Assembly: GCA_014529385.2 (NCBI GenBank)
Contig: CM043942.1
Location: 5,696,001-5,760,000, forward strand
Direction of reading: 5' to 3'
Source of the DNA: Adiantum capillus-veneris
Taxonomy: Eukaryota > Streptophyta > Polypodiopsida > Polypodiales > Pteridaceae
DNA length: 64,000 nucleotides
Shown here: positions 1 through 11,271 of the stretch, one piece after another
Layout of the letters: every line of letters begins with the position of its first letter
How positions within the stretch are numbered: position 1 is the first letter of the stretch
Translations under genes and position numbers: made by a program
The notes under the pieces: generated by a model
Databases searched by the model: none
Told to the model about the DNA's origin: nothing
What the model saw: only the letters and a program-made list of their open reading frames with translations

Positions 1-41
1 AAAATTCATTAAAGCCAGTAGCCACATGGATACCTGCAGAA

Positions 42-3000
42 GTGCAACAGGCATCAGCTTTCCAAATCTACCAAGGTTCCTATATGGATGGCAAAGGAAA
101 TTTAGTGGATAAAGTAATGATCCCCAAGGAGGCAGAAAACTACTTGAAAATATCGCCGCAAAGATCATGGCTGAAGAAAGTTGGCTTATGGGACTTTGTT
201 TCACTACCACCATTGGGGATAGATTTCAAAAGAGTACAACAACTAATTGAAACTATGCAAGAAGATGGAACTTGCAAGGTTGCAGGCATGGATAATGAGA
301 TGATGGAGATTCAGATCACCAAGGAAATCATTAAAGAAGCTTTAAAAGTGTCTGATCAGAGAGCCAACATGAGAGAAAGAAGGAAGAATCTCACAATCTA
401 CCTGCAAAGATCCAAACTGCCGTCTTTTGAACTCATAGCAAACCCAGAAGTGAGGGTACTGACACAGGTATACAGTCAATGTTTGTTGAGCTACAGCAAG
501 AGACCGCTAGTTACACTACACCACATGGGGTCATCTTAACAACAATGACCTGGGCTATGGGAATGACACATGATTTCTATATAGACCATGCATCATATCT
601 ATTTGAGGAAGTGACAAAGCTACAACAAGACAAGCCAAATTATATTGCACGAGGAGAAGTACTCACCAGAATGATATACCATGCCATAGGAGCGACAGAT
701 TAGCTACCACCTGCTCCTCAACAGAACAATTGGTTGGTACTACGAGAGAATATTGAAGACAGACCACAAAGGCAAGTACCTCCCTCTACTAACACCATTG
801 GAGGACGCACGCTGGAAAGGGTCACCAGAAGTACACAAGAAAAGAGGGAAGAAGAAAGAGGGGCTGAAGAAGAGAACTTGAGATTAAAGAAGCGAAAAGC
901 TGAAATTGAGAACAACACCAGATTGCAGAAGGTAGCAAAGATGGAGAGAATGCTAGAAGGCTTTGTACTAGAAGGATCTCTATGAGGCGATGTAGGCGCC
1001 ACTTGGAAACCCTCTAGTAGCTCTAACACACTAAGAACGAAGAATGCCAACAATCGAGCCTTTGAGTTGGACTGGTTTGAAAGATATATCCAGGAGAGGA
1101 ATGCTACGGATGAGCCAGAGCTGCCACTTGAAGAGGAGGATCTCCAAACATTAAGAGATCAATTGAGGCCAACTACAATAGATGAGGAAACACCACCTCC
1201 ATCTCCAAGGCCAGAGGCAAGTGAAAGGCAACCAACTCCACATGCCGACTCTCCTCCACATCTAGAGAGCTCATCTCATAATGAGAGAGTCCCTACACCA
1301 CCCCATAGAGAGAAGAAGAAAGGACAGATGACCATCCACCCACTGGAACAATATCACACCTTAATAAAGGCAAGCACATAGAGGTAGATCTCACAAGAGA
1401 ACAAGAACCGTCCTCTTCTCAAGTAATTGAGTTGGGAGCTAGTATCAGCCTGGATTTGGGAGAAATGGAGACTCTACTAAACCAAGTAAGACTGCAGAGT
1501 CATTGTTAGCCGATCAGAACAGGGCTAACAAAAAGAGATTTGAGACAACCCAGTAAGATGTTCTGAAGTTGCAGGAGCAAAGAGATGACAACCTTAAACT
1601 GATCAGCATTAAAGATGCTGAGATCTCGGGTCTCAAAAGCAGAATGGACCTCCTCAAGGAAAATTTCCAGGAGTCAGAAAGTTTCAATGCTATTTGTGAA
1701 GATACCATCTCTGTGTTTCTTGAAGATGTCAATGATAGAGATGAAAAAGTCCAGAGGTTGATGGCAGAAAAGCAAGATGCCCTGGAGGCAGTCAAAAATT
1801 TACAACTCATAATTGATGACTTACAAATTGAAGTGAAGGATTTGAGAGCAGTGACAGACATACAGGCAAGGGAGATAGAAAGAGAAAAAAAGCAAAAGAC
1901 GTTGCTACCAGCAACACCAGTGGCCCAACTACAAGAAGACATGGAGGCACTGAAGAGAGCTCTAGAATTGAAAAGAAAATAGAGGTTGATGATAGCTGAA
2001 ATTGCACTTAGAGCTGAGGAGCAGTTGCAAAAGCAAATAGCAAACTTACAAAGCGAACAACAGCAAGGACCAGCTCAAGACATTGAAAGAGAAAGCCTCA
2101 CTTTAAAGTCCATCAAGGAAGAAAATGAGAGTCAGCACAACAGAGTCAAGGAATTGGAAGATGCTGCAGTCCAAAAGGAGATGGAATTCCAAACACTCCA
2201 AATTGATAATCAAACAATGGCTGTACAAATTGCAAATCTCCAAACTGCAAGCAAACCCCACGGGCAGGTGAGGGTGCACATGGTGCAAGCGGCCACGGAT
2301 TTGGCTCGCCTAGCAGAACTATATGGGGGTGATGATGAGTATGAGGAAGTATCAGAGGACCACGGGCCCCCAGATACTCAGAATGATCAAGTTGGCCCTA
2401 GCAACCAAGAAGAAGATGAAGATTCAATCACAAAACTTGAAGAGCAGAAGCTGGCCGAAGAAATGGAAAAGCAGTCAGATATGATGTGGTACAAGGCCAT
2501 GAAACTAGAGAGGGAAATGCTACGAGGACTCTCTAGATCAGGCAAAACAGCAACAGAGCTACGAGAAGAGTGGAATGCCCCGATGTTACCCTATGCTCTG
2601 CTGAAATATGAAACACTGACACATCAACGACAGCTAGCAAATGAAGAGCAAGTGCCACTATTTGAAGGAGATTTACAGGTTCGGGAACAGCAAAGAAAAA
2701 TCATAGATAGCCAGCCAAAGTGGAGGCATTAGTGGCTATTGGATCATCCTAACAACCTGATCCACTTAGTGAATGCACCACCTAAGCTCAGAGATGATAG
2801 AACTTTTTGCCCAACACCAAGAACTTATACTTACAGCCAACATAAAGCCTTACAAAGCAGAAATCCCACATGGCGGAACTATCCGGTTTTGCCAGGACCG
2901 ACCGAAGGAGAGAGAATATCCGGTGCGTACATGGTGAAAACCCTTCAGGGCGCCATTGCGAAATTCGGAGGCTCTCCCGACCTATCCTGAAAAATGCTTT

Positions 3001-3221
3001 GTAAAATAGCTAGGACATTTTTGGCCTGTCTCACAACGTTTTCAGAGAGCTGGAGTTCAGAGTTCATGGATACGGAAAGAAACATATCGGAGCTATCATA
3101 TGATCTTAGTGTGCCACCTACAGAGCCAATTTTGTACGCATACTTCAGACGGCTCATGTTTTTGCCCAGCTACCATCTCCAGACATTCGAAGAAGCATTT
3201 CACACCGGCTTCTTCATGTAA
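42..3221 (+). pseudogene. Coiled-coil ORF of LTR element copy 1, decayed
   Basis: Unrecognised protein of a gag/pol-less LTR element. It reads as 42-539 in one frame, a frameshift near 470, then 479-1381 in a second frame broken by stops at 701 and 983, then back to the first frame from 1569 to 3221 with single stops at 1980, 2730 and 2988. The N-terminal third is globular with short basic stretches. Residues from about 734-985 and 1569-2450 are rich in E, K, Q and L in heptad-like spacing, typical of coiled coils. A P/E/T-rich linker lies at 1190-1320. The last 150 codons form a conserved C-terminal domain that also occurs at 40259-40648 and on the minus strand at 52096-51585. A structural (capsid-like) role is a guess from its position before the polypurine tract; no family match is claimed. 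Confidence 0.6.
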
Positions 3222-3365
3222 AAATCACAAATTTTTGGCCCATTAAAGGTGAGCGAATCTATGAGATACGATACCTTTCTACATCAAATAAACCAAGAGA
3301 GAAGACAAAGACATTGAAGACGAAGCCAGTCATGTCGTGGTAGACATGAACTAGGAGGTGGGGAG

Positions 3366-4289
3366 TGTTGGATCCCAACAGTTGTATAAAGCCCCTTTGT
3401 AATGACTATCAAATTCCCTTTGTAATGCCAATGATGTGTACCGTCTTTATCCAATTGTTTGGATTATGTATAGATTTATTAGTGGCCGGGACGCAATGCG
3501 TTTCCACTTTGTAATTATGATGACTAGAACTCAATTAAAACCCCATGTACATTTTGAGCTAAGGTGACTAAAGTATAAAGGTCACCTTAGAACCATTTTG
3601 GAATAACATTTTGAATCATTAATTCTATGTCATACGAATCTGAGAGAGAGAGAAAGTGTGTGTGTGTGTGATCTTATCCTCTTTGTTGCACGCATCTCCC
3701 TCACCGGATTCATGAAGCGACCACCCCATCTTGGTAGCCTCTCCGAGAGCTACGCGCCCACACCACGCATTCGCATATTCGAGCTATTCGCGAGCGATCT
3801 TCCCACGAGCTTTTTTTGCTTGTAAGTAGCACAAATGGTGTCTCTTTTCAACAATCAAGTACTTTATGGAATGAGTGCGAGATTAGCTACGCATAGATGT
3901 TCATAGACTTAGGTTCCACACACTTTTAGGTTATGACCTTTGAGTCTATCATGACTGTATTTGAGGTAGCTCGGGTTATAATCTGGTGAGATTGGACTTA
4001 TAGGTAAGTGTATCCTAGTGAAGGGATGGTGCCTAGCAAGTTTGAAGCAATCCCGAGTTCACTTGATGTGTAAATGGTGTTATGAGTGTTTAGGGATAGA
4101 GTGGGTTGGAGTTAACAAGGATTAGTGATTGATGCATCATAGAAGTGCGTATGTGTAGGTTGGTCTCAGCTTGACAAGCTAACAAGATTGCCTCTGTGCA
4201 CCTACGGGTTAGTCGTGTCACCGGATGACAAGTATGTTGTTTGTGTCGTGCTTGTGAGCATGAATAGGGGAGTAGTTTGCCCTAAAACA
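3366..4289 (+). repeat. 3' LTR of coiled-coil element copy 1
   Basis: Begins directly after the polypurine tract with TGTTGGATCCCAACA, a perfect 6-bp inverted repeat at the LTR edge, and ends CCTAAAACA. Length 924 bp, close to the 893-944 bp of the related LTRs at 40863 and 56128. A short GA/GT microsatellite lies at 3641-3670. The end was chosen because the length fits the family and the sequence then passes into element M; it is inferred, since no partner LTR is in the window. Confidence 0.55.
3574..3580 (+). promoter_or_regulatory. Putative TATA box in LTR
   Basis: TATAAAG about 210 bp into the LTR, the usual place for the U3 promoter of an LTR element. It corresponds in position to TATAAAA at 41084 in the related LTR. 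Confidence 0.4.
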
Positions 4290-4298
4290 AGTGAGTAC

Positions 4299-4614
4299 TG
4301 TTGAGATAGGCATGGGACATCCCTCTACACCTCATTTGAGTTGATGTTGACACCTTAGTATATTTGTTGTAAACATAAGAATAAGCCATGTATAGGCATT
4401 TGTGCCAGCCGTGTAATATCAAGGCCCTATATAAAGCCTTGTGTTGTACATATAATATAGGCTATGCAATATGATATCCTACTTTTGTGTGTACATCAAT
4501 TTGTCCCTTTAGTGGTAGTGCATCTTTTATTAAGTGTGTGCAACTCACTGTGTAACAATGGAGCCTTTCAACTTTGAACCTCCTTGAGCTCCCTTTCCCT
4601 TCCGGATCCTTACA
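4299..4614 (+). repeat. 5' LTR of TR-GAG A
   Basis: Starts TGTTGAGATAGG and ends CCTTACA; matches 7062-7377 with only a few substitutions. It is followed two bases later by the primer-binding site. Confidence 0.93.
4428..4435 (+). promoter_or_regulatory. TATA box in TR-GAG A 5' LTR
   Basis: TATATAAA at 130 bp from the LTR start, identical in the 3' LTR at 7191-7198. It marks the probable pol II promoter of this short LTR. Confidence 0.6.
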
Positions 4615-4616
4615 AC

Positions 4617-4631
4617 TGGTATTAGAGCCAG
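4617..4631 (+). other. Primer-binding site, tRNA-iMet type
   Basis: TGGTATTAGAGCCAG begins two bases after the LTR. The plant copia consensus complementary to initiator tRNA-Met is TGGTATCAGAGC; one base differs here. Confidence 0.85.
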
Positions 4632-5960
4632 TGAGCACCATAATTAGCTTAGCCATCTTCTTCTCATTACATAGACACCCCACTTGCCCGCTTTCTACTA
4701 ATCACGCAGTCGATTAGAATCCAATTAACATCCTTAATCATCCTTCTAAATTGTGAGAAAATTAGCCTATTCACTTGGAATAACGCCGATCGGAATCCAC
4801 ATATGTGAATATCGGAGAGGCATTTTGTCTTGCAACTTCCGATCAAGAAAAGGAGCAATCTAAGCCAAGGTAAGGAGACGAGACTGAGTAAATTAGAGCC
4901 ACGACACTCTTCACGCATTGCATCAAAGTCTGAAGCCGGGCACCAGTGAAATCAGGTAGCGAGTAAAAGCGCTATAAGGTATATTCAATAGAAATGTGCT
5001 GCATGAGGGAGCTTGACAGTGCTACAGGAGGAAATCACTGATCTTGTGAGCTTGATTGCTTCACACACACACACACTCAATTGTAGTAGATAATGGGCAG
5101 CAAGACCGAGCTGAGAGAGCATACAAATCGAATCGAAGCTTGGAGATTGGAGCATATTGGATAGCGCTACTTCATTGGGGCAGACCGAATTGAGCAAGAC
5201 ATGATTGCTTTACACACACAAACTGCAGTGCTAGCCTCACTCAATGCAATTCAAAGCTCTGCTGCAGCGCTATCTTCATAACACACACACACACACACAC
5301 ACACACGAGCTCATCATCAGCATGTTCAACAAAATCCCGATCAGCCCACAAGGATGCAATCACAATAGCAAAGCGCTCCTAATTAGCTCCTCGATTTTTG
5401 AAATGGCTTAAGCTTGCACTCCCAAGCATTTCGACGGGTTCTGCTCATTCTTGGCAATCGACAAATTTCGGAAGCTTTCATTTTTATTTTTATTTTGTAA
5501 CCTTTTATGATATATAAGCCCTTGTACCCACGCCTTGGCTCACTTATCCCTTTAAGCAGCATGTCCCACATGCACTGCGTATTTCACAGTTATAAATCAT
5601 TTGCAAGCGTAGCACCATAGGATCCTCATCTCGTGGTGGCTCGACAACATCGACAAAACTCTCCGCAACACATAGCAACAAGCAACAACTTTTTTGTACA
5701 AAGTTTTTTTAAAAGCTTTTGTAAATTCCCTACAAGCAACTAGTGCAAAGCAGATAATCAAAGCTCTCCCTCGACTTCAGGGCTAAACCTTCTTTGTTTG
5801 TGAAGAGGAACTTTGCAAATCCTACTTGCAAAGAGTGACTTCGCAAGTTAAGCATAATCCGACATTCATATTACCTCTTGTAAAGGGCAAGACACTACCA
5901 TAGAGATAGTATCTCTATTGGTAAGACCGAGACCCTCTGTGTTTGGAACCACTTTGCATC
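4632..5960 (+). other. Untranslated leader of TR-GAG A
   Basis: A 1.3-kb leader without a convincing ORF. It contains AC dinucleotide runs near 5065 and 5281-5307. The last 150 bases, with a motif of the GTGAAGAGGAACTT type, resemble the leader of TR-GAG B2 before its gag start (33000-33190). Short ORFs on either strand here look like chance. Confidence 0.6.
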
Positions 5961-6570
5961 ATGGGAGAGAAAGGGATTGAAAAATTCAATGGAGATGGTT
6001 TCCACACTTGGCAGACCAAGCTACGAGGATATCTTATGAAAAAGCAACTATGGTCTATTGTAAAACCGAAAATAAGCAAACCATCCACTTCTGTTGAAGG
6101 CACTCTCACTAGAGCCCAAATCGCACAGGCACAAGCTAAAGATGAACAGGCACTCGGCATAATTATCACATCACTGCATGATAATTATGTGCATTTTACA
6201 GATAGCTGTACCACTGCAATCCAAGCATGGGATATTCTGGAACATAACTTCGGTGTTAAACAAAAGCAAAGTAAGATTAGCTTAAAGAAAAACCTTTACA
6301 AACTTACTATGCTCCAAGGGGAGGATGTTTCAAGCCTCGTTAACAGACTAATGAGCATAATCACGCAGCTCACTTACATTCAGTGCCAAGTCCCGGAAGA
6401 AGATCAAGTCATTGTGCTGCTAAGTGCTCTACCTGAAAGTTTTGACAACATAGTAACAGTCTTAGAGCAAAAGGAACCCATTCCTTCTCTGCAATATGTT
6501 ACAGGGGCAATCCATGAAGAAGAAAAGAAAAATAAGAAGAAATCTGAATCAGTGGGAGGAGCTTATTTCA

Positions 6571-6604
<34 letters not shown>

Positions 6605-6872
6605 TAGGGCGTCATCATCATCACCTAGATTAAATAACAAGAAGTGTTATGAATGTGGAAAGCCTGGACACTTCTCCAAAGACTGCTACAAGAACAAATA
6701 TTGTAGCAATTGCGGCATCAAAGGTCATCCACCATCAAAGTGCCAAGGAAGCAACAAAAATAGAGTCAATCTTGCACAAGAAAAGGATGGAGATACAGCT
6801 GAACAGGAAGAGAATTGTCTCCATGTGTGTGCCGCCCCCAACTACTTTTGCGAATATACTGATGTACTGTAA
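5961..6872 (+). CDS. gag: Gag polyprotein (UBN2 / Retrotran_gag_2 type) of TR-GAG A
   Basis: Intact 303-residue Gag, the structural protein that would form the virus-like particle and bind element RNA. The start at 5961 (MGEKGIEKF) is preferred over an in-frame ATG at 5943 because the copy in TR-GAG B2 starts at the same place (MGDKGIEKF). The first 180 residues are the copia capsid-type domain, with motifs such as FHTWQTKLRGYLMKK and the hydrophobic ALGIIITSLHDNY. A serine run (about residues 204-222, encoded by an ATC repeat) links to two CX2CX4HX4C zinc knuckles at residues 229 (CYECGKPGHFSKDC) and 248 (CSNCGIKGHPPSKC). There is no protease after it and the ORF closes at 6872. This is the only undamaged element ORF of its kind in the window, so it could still be expressed. 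Confidence 0.9.
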
Positions 6873-6900
6873 AATGGATAGTCTTCCACCTTTTCTGTTT

Positions 6901-7061
6901 AAGGGGAGGACTTCTTAGTCTGTGTGACACCATGTAATGAGACCACTCAGTCTGTGTGACTATAGTCTGTGCGACTACCTCGGTCTGTGTGACCATTAGC
7001 CTGTGTGGCCTTAGGTCTCGATTCAGCTTCATTCAGTATAGTCCATGCCTAAGGGGAGGAT
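6901..7061 (+). promoter_or_regulatory. Doubled polypurine tract with CTGTGTGAC repeats
   Basis: AAGGGGAGGA occurs twice, at 6901-6910 and at 7051-7060 directly before the 3' LTR. Between them CTGTGTGAC or a close variant recurs at about 6920, 6952, 6967, 6985 and 7001. The right copy is the plus-strand primer. The left copy and the repeats have counterparts in TR-GAG B2 (39383-39585). Confidence 0.6.
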
Positions 7062-7377
7062 TGTTGAGATAGGCATGGGACATCCCTCTACACCTCATTT
7101 GAGTTGATGTTGACACCTTAGTATATTTTCTGTAAACATAAGAATAAGCCATGTATAGGCATTTGTGCCAGCCGTGTAATATCAAGGCCCTATATAAAGC
7201 CTTGTGTTGTACATATAATATAGGCTATGCAATATGATATCCTACTTTTGTGTGTACATCAATTTGTCCCTTTAGTGGTAGTGCATCTTTTATTAAGTGT
7301 GTGCAGCTCATTGTGTAACAATGGAGCCTTTCAACTTTGAACCTCCTTGAGCTCCCTTTCCCCTCCGGATCCTTACA
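7062..7377 (+). repeat. 3' LTR of TR-GAG A
   Basis: TGTTGAGATAGG to CCTTACA, near-identical partner of 4299-4614. It is followed by the target duplication AGTAC. Confidence 0.93.
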
Positions 7378-7500
7378 AGTACGTCCACTTTCCCATGACT
7401 TTAAGTCCCTTTTTTCTTGGATGACACTAGGTATGGCTAAGGGTCTATGGACTTGGTGAGGTTGTTGTTGCGAAGGTAACATGGTGTCTATAATCTGGAT

Positions 7501-8073
7501 CTACCTAGGTGCTGGTTCTAGATCCCTTTGGGTATCTTCTACCAAACTCCTTAATTGCTTGACTCGCTCAATCTCCTCTGTAGGGTTTGGATAAGTTCCA
7601 ATCTTCTTCTTGGCTCCTGGCCATTGTGGCTCATGAAGATTTTCCTTGTCAGTTTCTATCTTAGTGGTCCTTTTGGTCTCCATGGTTTCACCTGAATCAG
7701 AATCATCTTCAGCGTCGTTCATATGTACGGGGTCGTCACCAGTCCCTATGTTGGTCTTTGAACTGGGGTCTGACTTCGCTGCTTTTTGCGATCTCTTCCT
7801 TCGTGTTTTCTTCTTTATCTGAGATTGGGCAATTGATGTCGTGTCTCTTTCCTCAAGAATAAAATTTTGTTTTTGGAGCATCGATCATGTGAGTACGTTT
7901 ACTGGTACCACATGTGTACTTTGTGATGGCTCCTTGGTAACTTCAATCAAGTTTAATGGCATGATCTTTGGTGCATTTGGATTATTTGGACATTGGGCAA
8001 TCAAATGATCTATGCCACATCGATTGCACATGAGTATCGGCATTGTAGACATGCTCGCTTTATTGGTTTGCAT
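7501..8073 (-). pseudogene. gag: C-terminal part of M gag with zinc knuckle
   Basis: Two open stretches in one frame, 8073-7885 and 7881-7501, separated by a single TGA. The first holds a zinc knuckle (CNRCGIDHLIAQC, 8028 leftward) as in nucleocapsid regions. The second is basic and then acidic, typical of a linker before protease, with a KKKTRRKRSQK cluster. It was joined to 12265-11927 before element S inserted. It is probably the end of Gag; no protease active site is visible before the next insertion at 7382. Confidence 0.6.
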
Positions 8074-8088
8074 TAGTGTGGCGTTCTT

Positions 8089-8279
8089 TGTTGGGGTTAA
8101 GGCCTATGTGCCTTGACCGATCGCCCAGGTCATGGACGCCCGCCCATTGTTACCCTATACTTATAGTGAGTATACTGTATAGGGAGAGCTGCCACTTCAC
8201 AGTCTCCCCACCCACATCGTGTGTGTGTCTCCTTCTCTCTCTCGCACTCTCCATCTGTGGTGCTCCCCGATCCCCTTCA
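8089..8279 (+). repeat. 5' LTR of copia element S
   Basis: TGTTGGGGTTAAGG to CCCCTTCA. Matches 11662-11851. The TATA-like ATACTTATAGTG lies in the middle; a CT/GT-rich stretch follows. Confidence 0.9.
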
Positions 8280-8281
8280 AT

Positions 8282-8293
8282 TGGTATCAGAGC
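8282..8293 (+). other. Primer-binding site of element S
   Basis: TGGTATCAGAGC, an exact match to the plant initiator tRNA-Met complement, two bases after the LTR. Confidence 0.9.
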
Positions 8294-9924
8294 ATAGGTG
8301 CGAAGGGAGCGCGTGTGTGCATAGTCACGACGACAGCGGAGAGCCAACAAGCAGTAGAAGATTGAGTTCAAAATTCTGTCTAGAAGACTTGCTGTGAGAA
8401 TGCAATGGGAGCTTGTGAGCTCATTTGAGAGTGATGTATGCTCTTGTGGAAGCCTAGAAAGGAGTGTGGAAGATTGTGTGTAAGTGAAGGTGCTGCCCTA
8501 AAACTCTGTGCGCAGCAGTACTGTTTTCAGATTCGTTTTTTTCCTTGTAGAATGCAGATATGAGAGTTTTGTTAATCATGCCCATCCGATTCGACGTGGT
8601 CTACAACTTTACAGAAGAAACTTTTTGCAAATTCCTCATCGTTTTGCTGATATTCAGCTCAGACTGACTATATACAGAAATTCCAGATTTTTTGTTGTCA
8701 CAATGTGTGCGAGTTTGATTCACTTTTGGAAGCACGGGAGATGCTTGAAATTGAGTGCATAAATTCTAAGCTGAAGATGCAATTGCAGCTTGTGTTAAGC
8801 TTGTGATCTGAGGGTTTTTTGGTAGACTTGGGCAACGAAGTACGGAGGCGTTTACACACCACCGAGGCGGTCTCTTGAGAGACGCAGTTTTTTGGAGCAC
8901 ACAGGTGGAGCTTCTTTCACTGGTTTTCACAGGATACTTTGGCAGTGATTTTGTGCTTGGATTCATGGTCTTTGCGGATGGTTTGCATATGGTTATGGCG
9001 CATGGTTGATGCCCATTATACATGCATTTTGACGAGCACTTTCAAGTGTCGGTGAGCTCTCTTGAGAGCATTGTTTTCGCATTGATCAAGTTTCCAGATT
9101 GCAAATCTTTTGGCTCTTGCTTATGTGTGGTCACTCCGTTGATGTACATTGAGTGCGGATTGCCATTGTATGTGAAAATGTGGAGCCATTTTGGCATTTC
9201 TACTCATTGGCATTGAGTAGTGTTATGGTTTATGGTAGAGATTGTACTTGAGTTTTTTGCTCAGTTTTCAGGGAAAATTTGTCGATTTTTCCCAGATTCT
9301 CGCCATAGTTTGTGATCGAGTGTTTACTCTCACTTTGACAGGTTTTGTCAGTTTGGACACAATTTTGTGTTTTTGTATCCACTCTCGCAAGAGTGAGGAG
9401 TTTTGTATCTTTCTTTGTTTGAGACAGTGGTTTGCTCTCGGGTGGGAGAGTCTTGTGATCTCGAGCATTGTTTGCCATAGTTTTGCAGAGCTTATGCATG
9501 TATGTTGAGTGTAGTTTGATGCGCATTGATTGCTCATTGTATTGAGCTTGCAGAACAATGGTTATTTTGTGTTGATAGCCATTGTGCGTCGAAACTCTGG
9601 CAAAATTTTCCCAGGAGTTTTATGCGTATCATTTATGCGATCTAGGTAGAGATTGCGGGTTGCACTCAGCATTTGCGTGCGGTGTTCTCTGTAGGTGGGA
9701 GATTTGTGCATGTGTATGCATCGATACCGCATAGTGTGGGCTTGGTGATTAGCTCACAGATTGCAGTGTAATACTAGAGCAGGCGAGGCTTGTATTGACA
9801 TTGCGGGAGCTCTATTTTGGAGTGTGTCTCACAAGTTTTACATTGTGTTTCTGGCCATATTTGTAGACAGTTCCAGGTGTTTTTGGTGAGGTGGTTTTGC
9901 TTTCTAGTTTGCTACATTGTGCTC
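8294..9924 (+). other. Long untranslated leader of element S
   Basis: About 1.6 kb, T- and G-rich on this strand, without an ORF that resembles an element protein. ORFs here on both strands are short and unconvincing. I see no internal repeat of note. Confidence 0.6.
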
Positions 9925-11247
9925 ATGGCAGAGACAGGTGATCGCTCAGATTATGATCTCTCCGAAATGTGCATGTTTGATGGGTCAGACTTTGCAACAT
10001 GGAGAAAGAGTATGCTTGATGCATTGACACGGCGAGGGTTGCATCGACCATTGAGTGGTGATGCAGGTAGATCTTCAAACATGTCTCACGATCAGTGGTA
10101 GGAGCTAGAGGAGATGGCACTATCTACACTCTCTTTGCACCTTGCGCAATCTGTATATGCTCTTGTTATGTATGAGACTACTTCGAGAGCACTTTGGCAC
10201 AGATTACATGATATGTATGATAGATCTGAGTCATCACGGACTCGTGTGAGACATGTACATTCATGAGCACGCCGATAGGTGACATGTTGGTATTGTGGTC
10301 ATTCTGGACACGTTAGACGGCGTTGTTTTTGTCGTATGCGACATCGTAGGAGACATGGCAGTCTCAAAGATGTATGTAGTGATGCCATGGACTCAGTTGC
10401 TTTGACAGTTGAGGCAGATGTAGTGTCGGAGTATACTAGTGACGGGGATGTCACTTTTACCTCGAGCTATGCACGAGATGCTATACATGTGGATAGTGCA
10501 CTCCCTTCGCAGTGGTTGCTAGACGCAGATGCTATGTTTCATGTCACGCCGCATCGTGAATGGTTTTGTAGCTATTCTAGCGGGATGCTTGGCACTGTAC
10601 GTTTGACCGATGGATCAGTGCATGCGATAGCAGGTGCAGGAGATGTGAGACTGTCATTACCGAGTGGTGCATCTTACTTGTTACGACATGTGCGCTATGT
10701 GCCAGATTTGACAGTGAGTTTGATCTCGATTGGTCAGCTTAAAGATTGTGGATGTCAGATTTCGTTACGAGAGCGAGATTTTGTGATGCATTTGGGTTCG
10801 CTAGTGATTGCGAGAGGTGCCAGGAGTGGTAAAGATTACCCATTGCATGTGGATCACGGGAGAGACGGTGTTGTCTCTGTGATCATGCAGCCTGGTAGAG
10901 AGCGAGAGAGCAGGCTAGTCTCTTTTGCTTGTGGGTTGCAGGATGATTTGCATGGAGTGCAGAGAAGTGACCTTGTTGTGCAGGTTGCGTCTACGGATGC
11001 ACAGGTAGAGCGGGAAAACTCTAGTGAGTCACAGCAAGACGAGTCATCAGAGGTGATGACAGAGATGACTCACATGGATGCTGAGATGTCGGCTATTGTG
11101 GAGTCATTTCTTGATATGCTTATGCCAGAGCTTGATGCAAATTCAGAACAGATGGATACTCTTGGTACACATGTGATATGTGGTGGGCACAAGGAGTCAC
11201 TCCAGAGCTCGGAGTCAGAGAGCCATGGTCTCTATGATATTGGATAG
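9925..11247 (+). pseudogene. gag: Gag-protease remnant of copia element S
   Basis: One reading frame with stops at 10099, about 10264 and about 10276. It starts MAETGDRSDYD, the copia Gag N-terminus with FDGSDFATWRKSM. The middle of Gag is shortened: only some 50 codons separate this from a zinc knuckle CWYCGHSGHVRRRC at 10285. A protease-like stretch follows: the usual W.LDSGAS.HMTP motif appears as WLLDADAMFHVTP, losing the glycine of the active site, and the typical VRYVPDLTVSLISIGQL comes after it. The remaining 130 codons are acidic and unrecognised. The protease cannot be catalytic as written. Confidence 0.7.
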
Positions 11248-11271
11248 GATTGCCATGAGTTGAGTTCTTAG

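Larger units (their letters stand above)
1..4289 (+). mobile_element. Coiled-coil LTR element, copy 1 (3' half)
   Basis: Only the 3' part is in the window. A decayed long ORF (42-3221) is followed by a polypurine tract (AGGAGGTGGGGAG, 3353-3365) and a 924-bp LTR that starts TGTTGG and ends ACA at 4289. No protease, reverse transcriptase or integrase motif is present. The protein resembles the ORFs of the copies at 23932-40824 and 54965-42605 in order of parts: an N-terminal region, a long coiled coil, and a C-terminal domain ending in an FLPSY..L.FEEAFHTGFF-type motif. The LTR is clearly diverged from those copies, so this is a separate subfamily. It appears to sit inside the minus-strand gypsy element M; the five bases after the LTR are AGTGA, but the other flank is outside the window. 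Confidence 0.7.
4299..7377 (+). mobile_element. TR-GAG element A (complete, gag-only copia-type)
   Basis: Complete 3,079-bp element with two 316-bp LTRs differing at only a handful of positions, a tRNA-iMet primer site, one gag ORF, a polypurine tract and a perfect 5-bp target duplication AGTAC (4294-4298 and 7378-7382). There is no protease, integrase, reverse transcriptase or RNase H. This is the layout described for terminal-repeat retrotransposons with a GAG domain. Mobilisation would need enzymes from a copia element. The high LTR identity and open ORF point to a recent insertion. It landed in the gypsy element M. Confidence 0.9.

Noticed and set aside
1-3221. A host gene for a coiled-coil protein
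   Set aside because: Three copies in the window, each next to a polypurine tract and LTR, and all decayed.
8076-8371. ORFs on both strands at the element S LTR, recurring at 11705
   Set aside because: They cross LTR edges and recur only because the LTR recurs.
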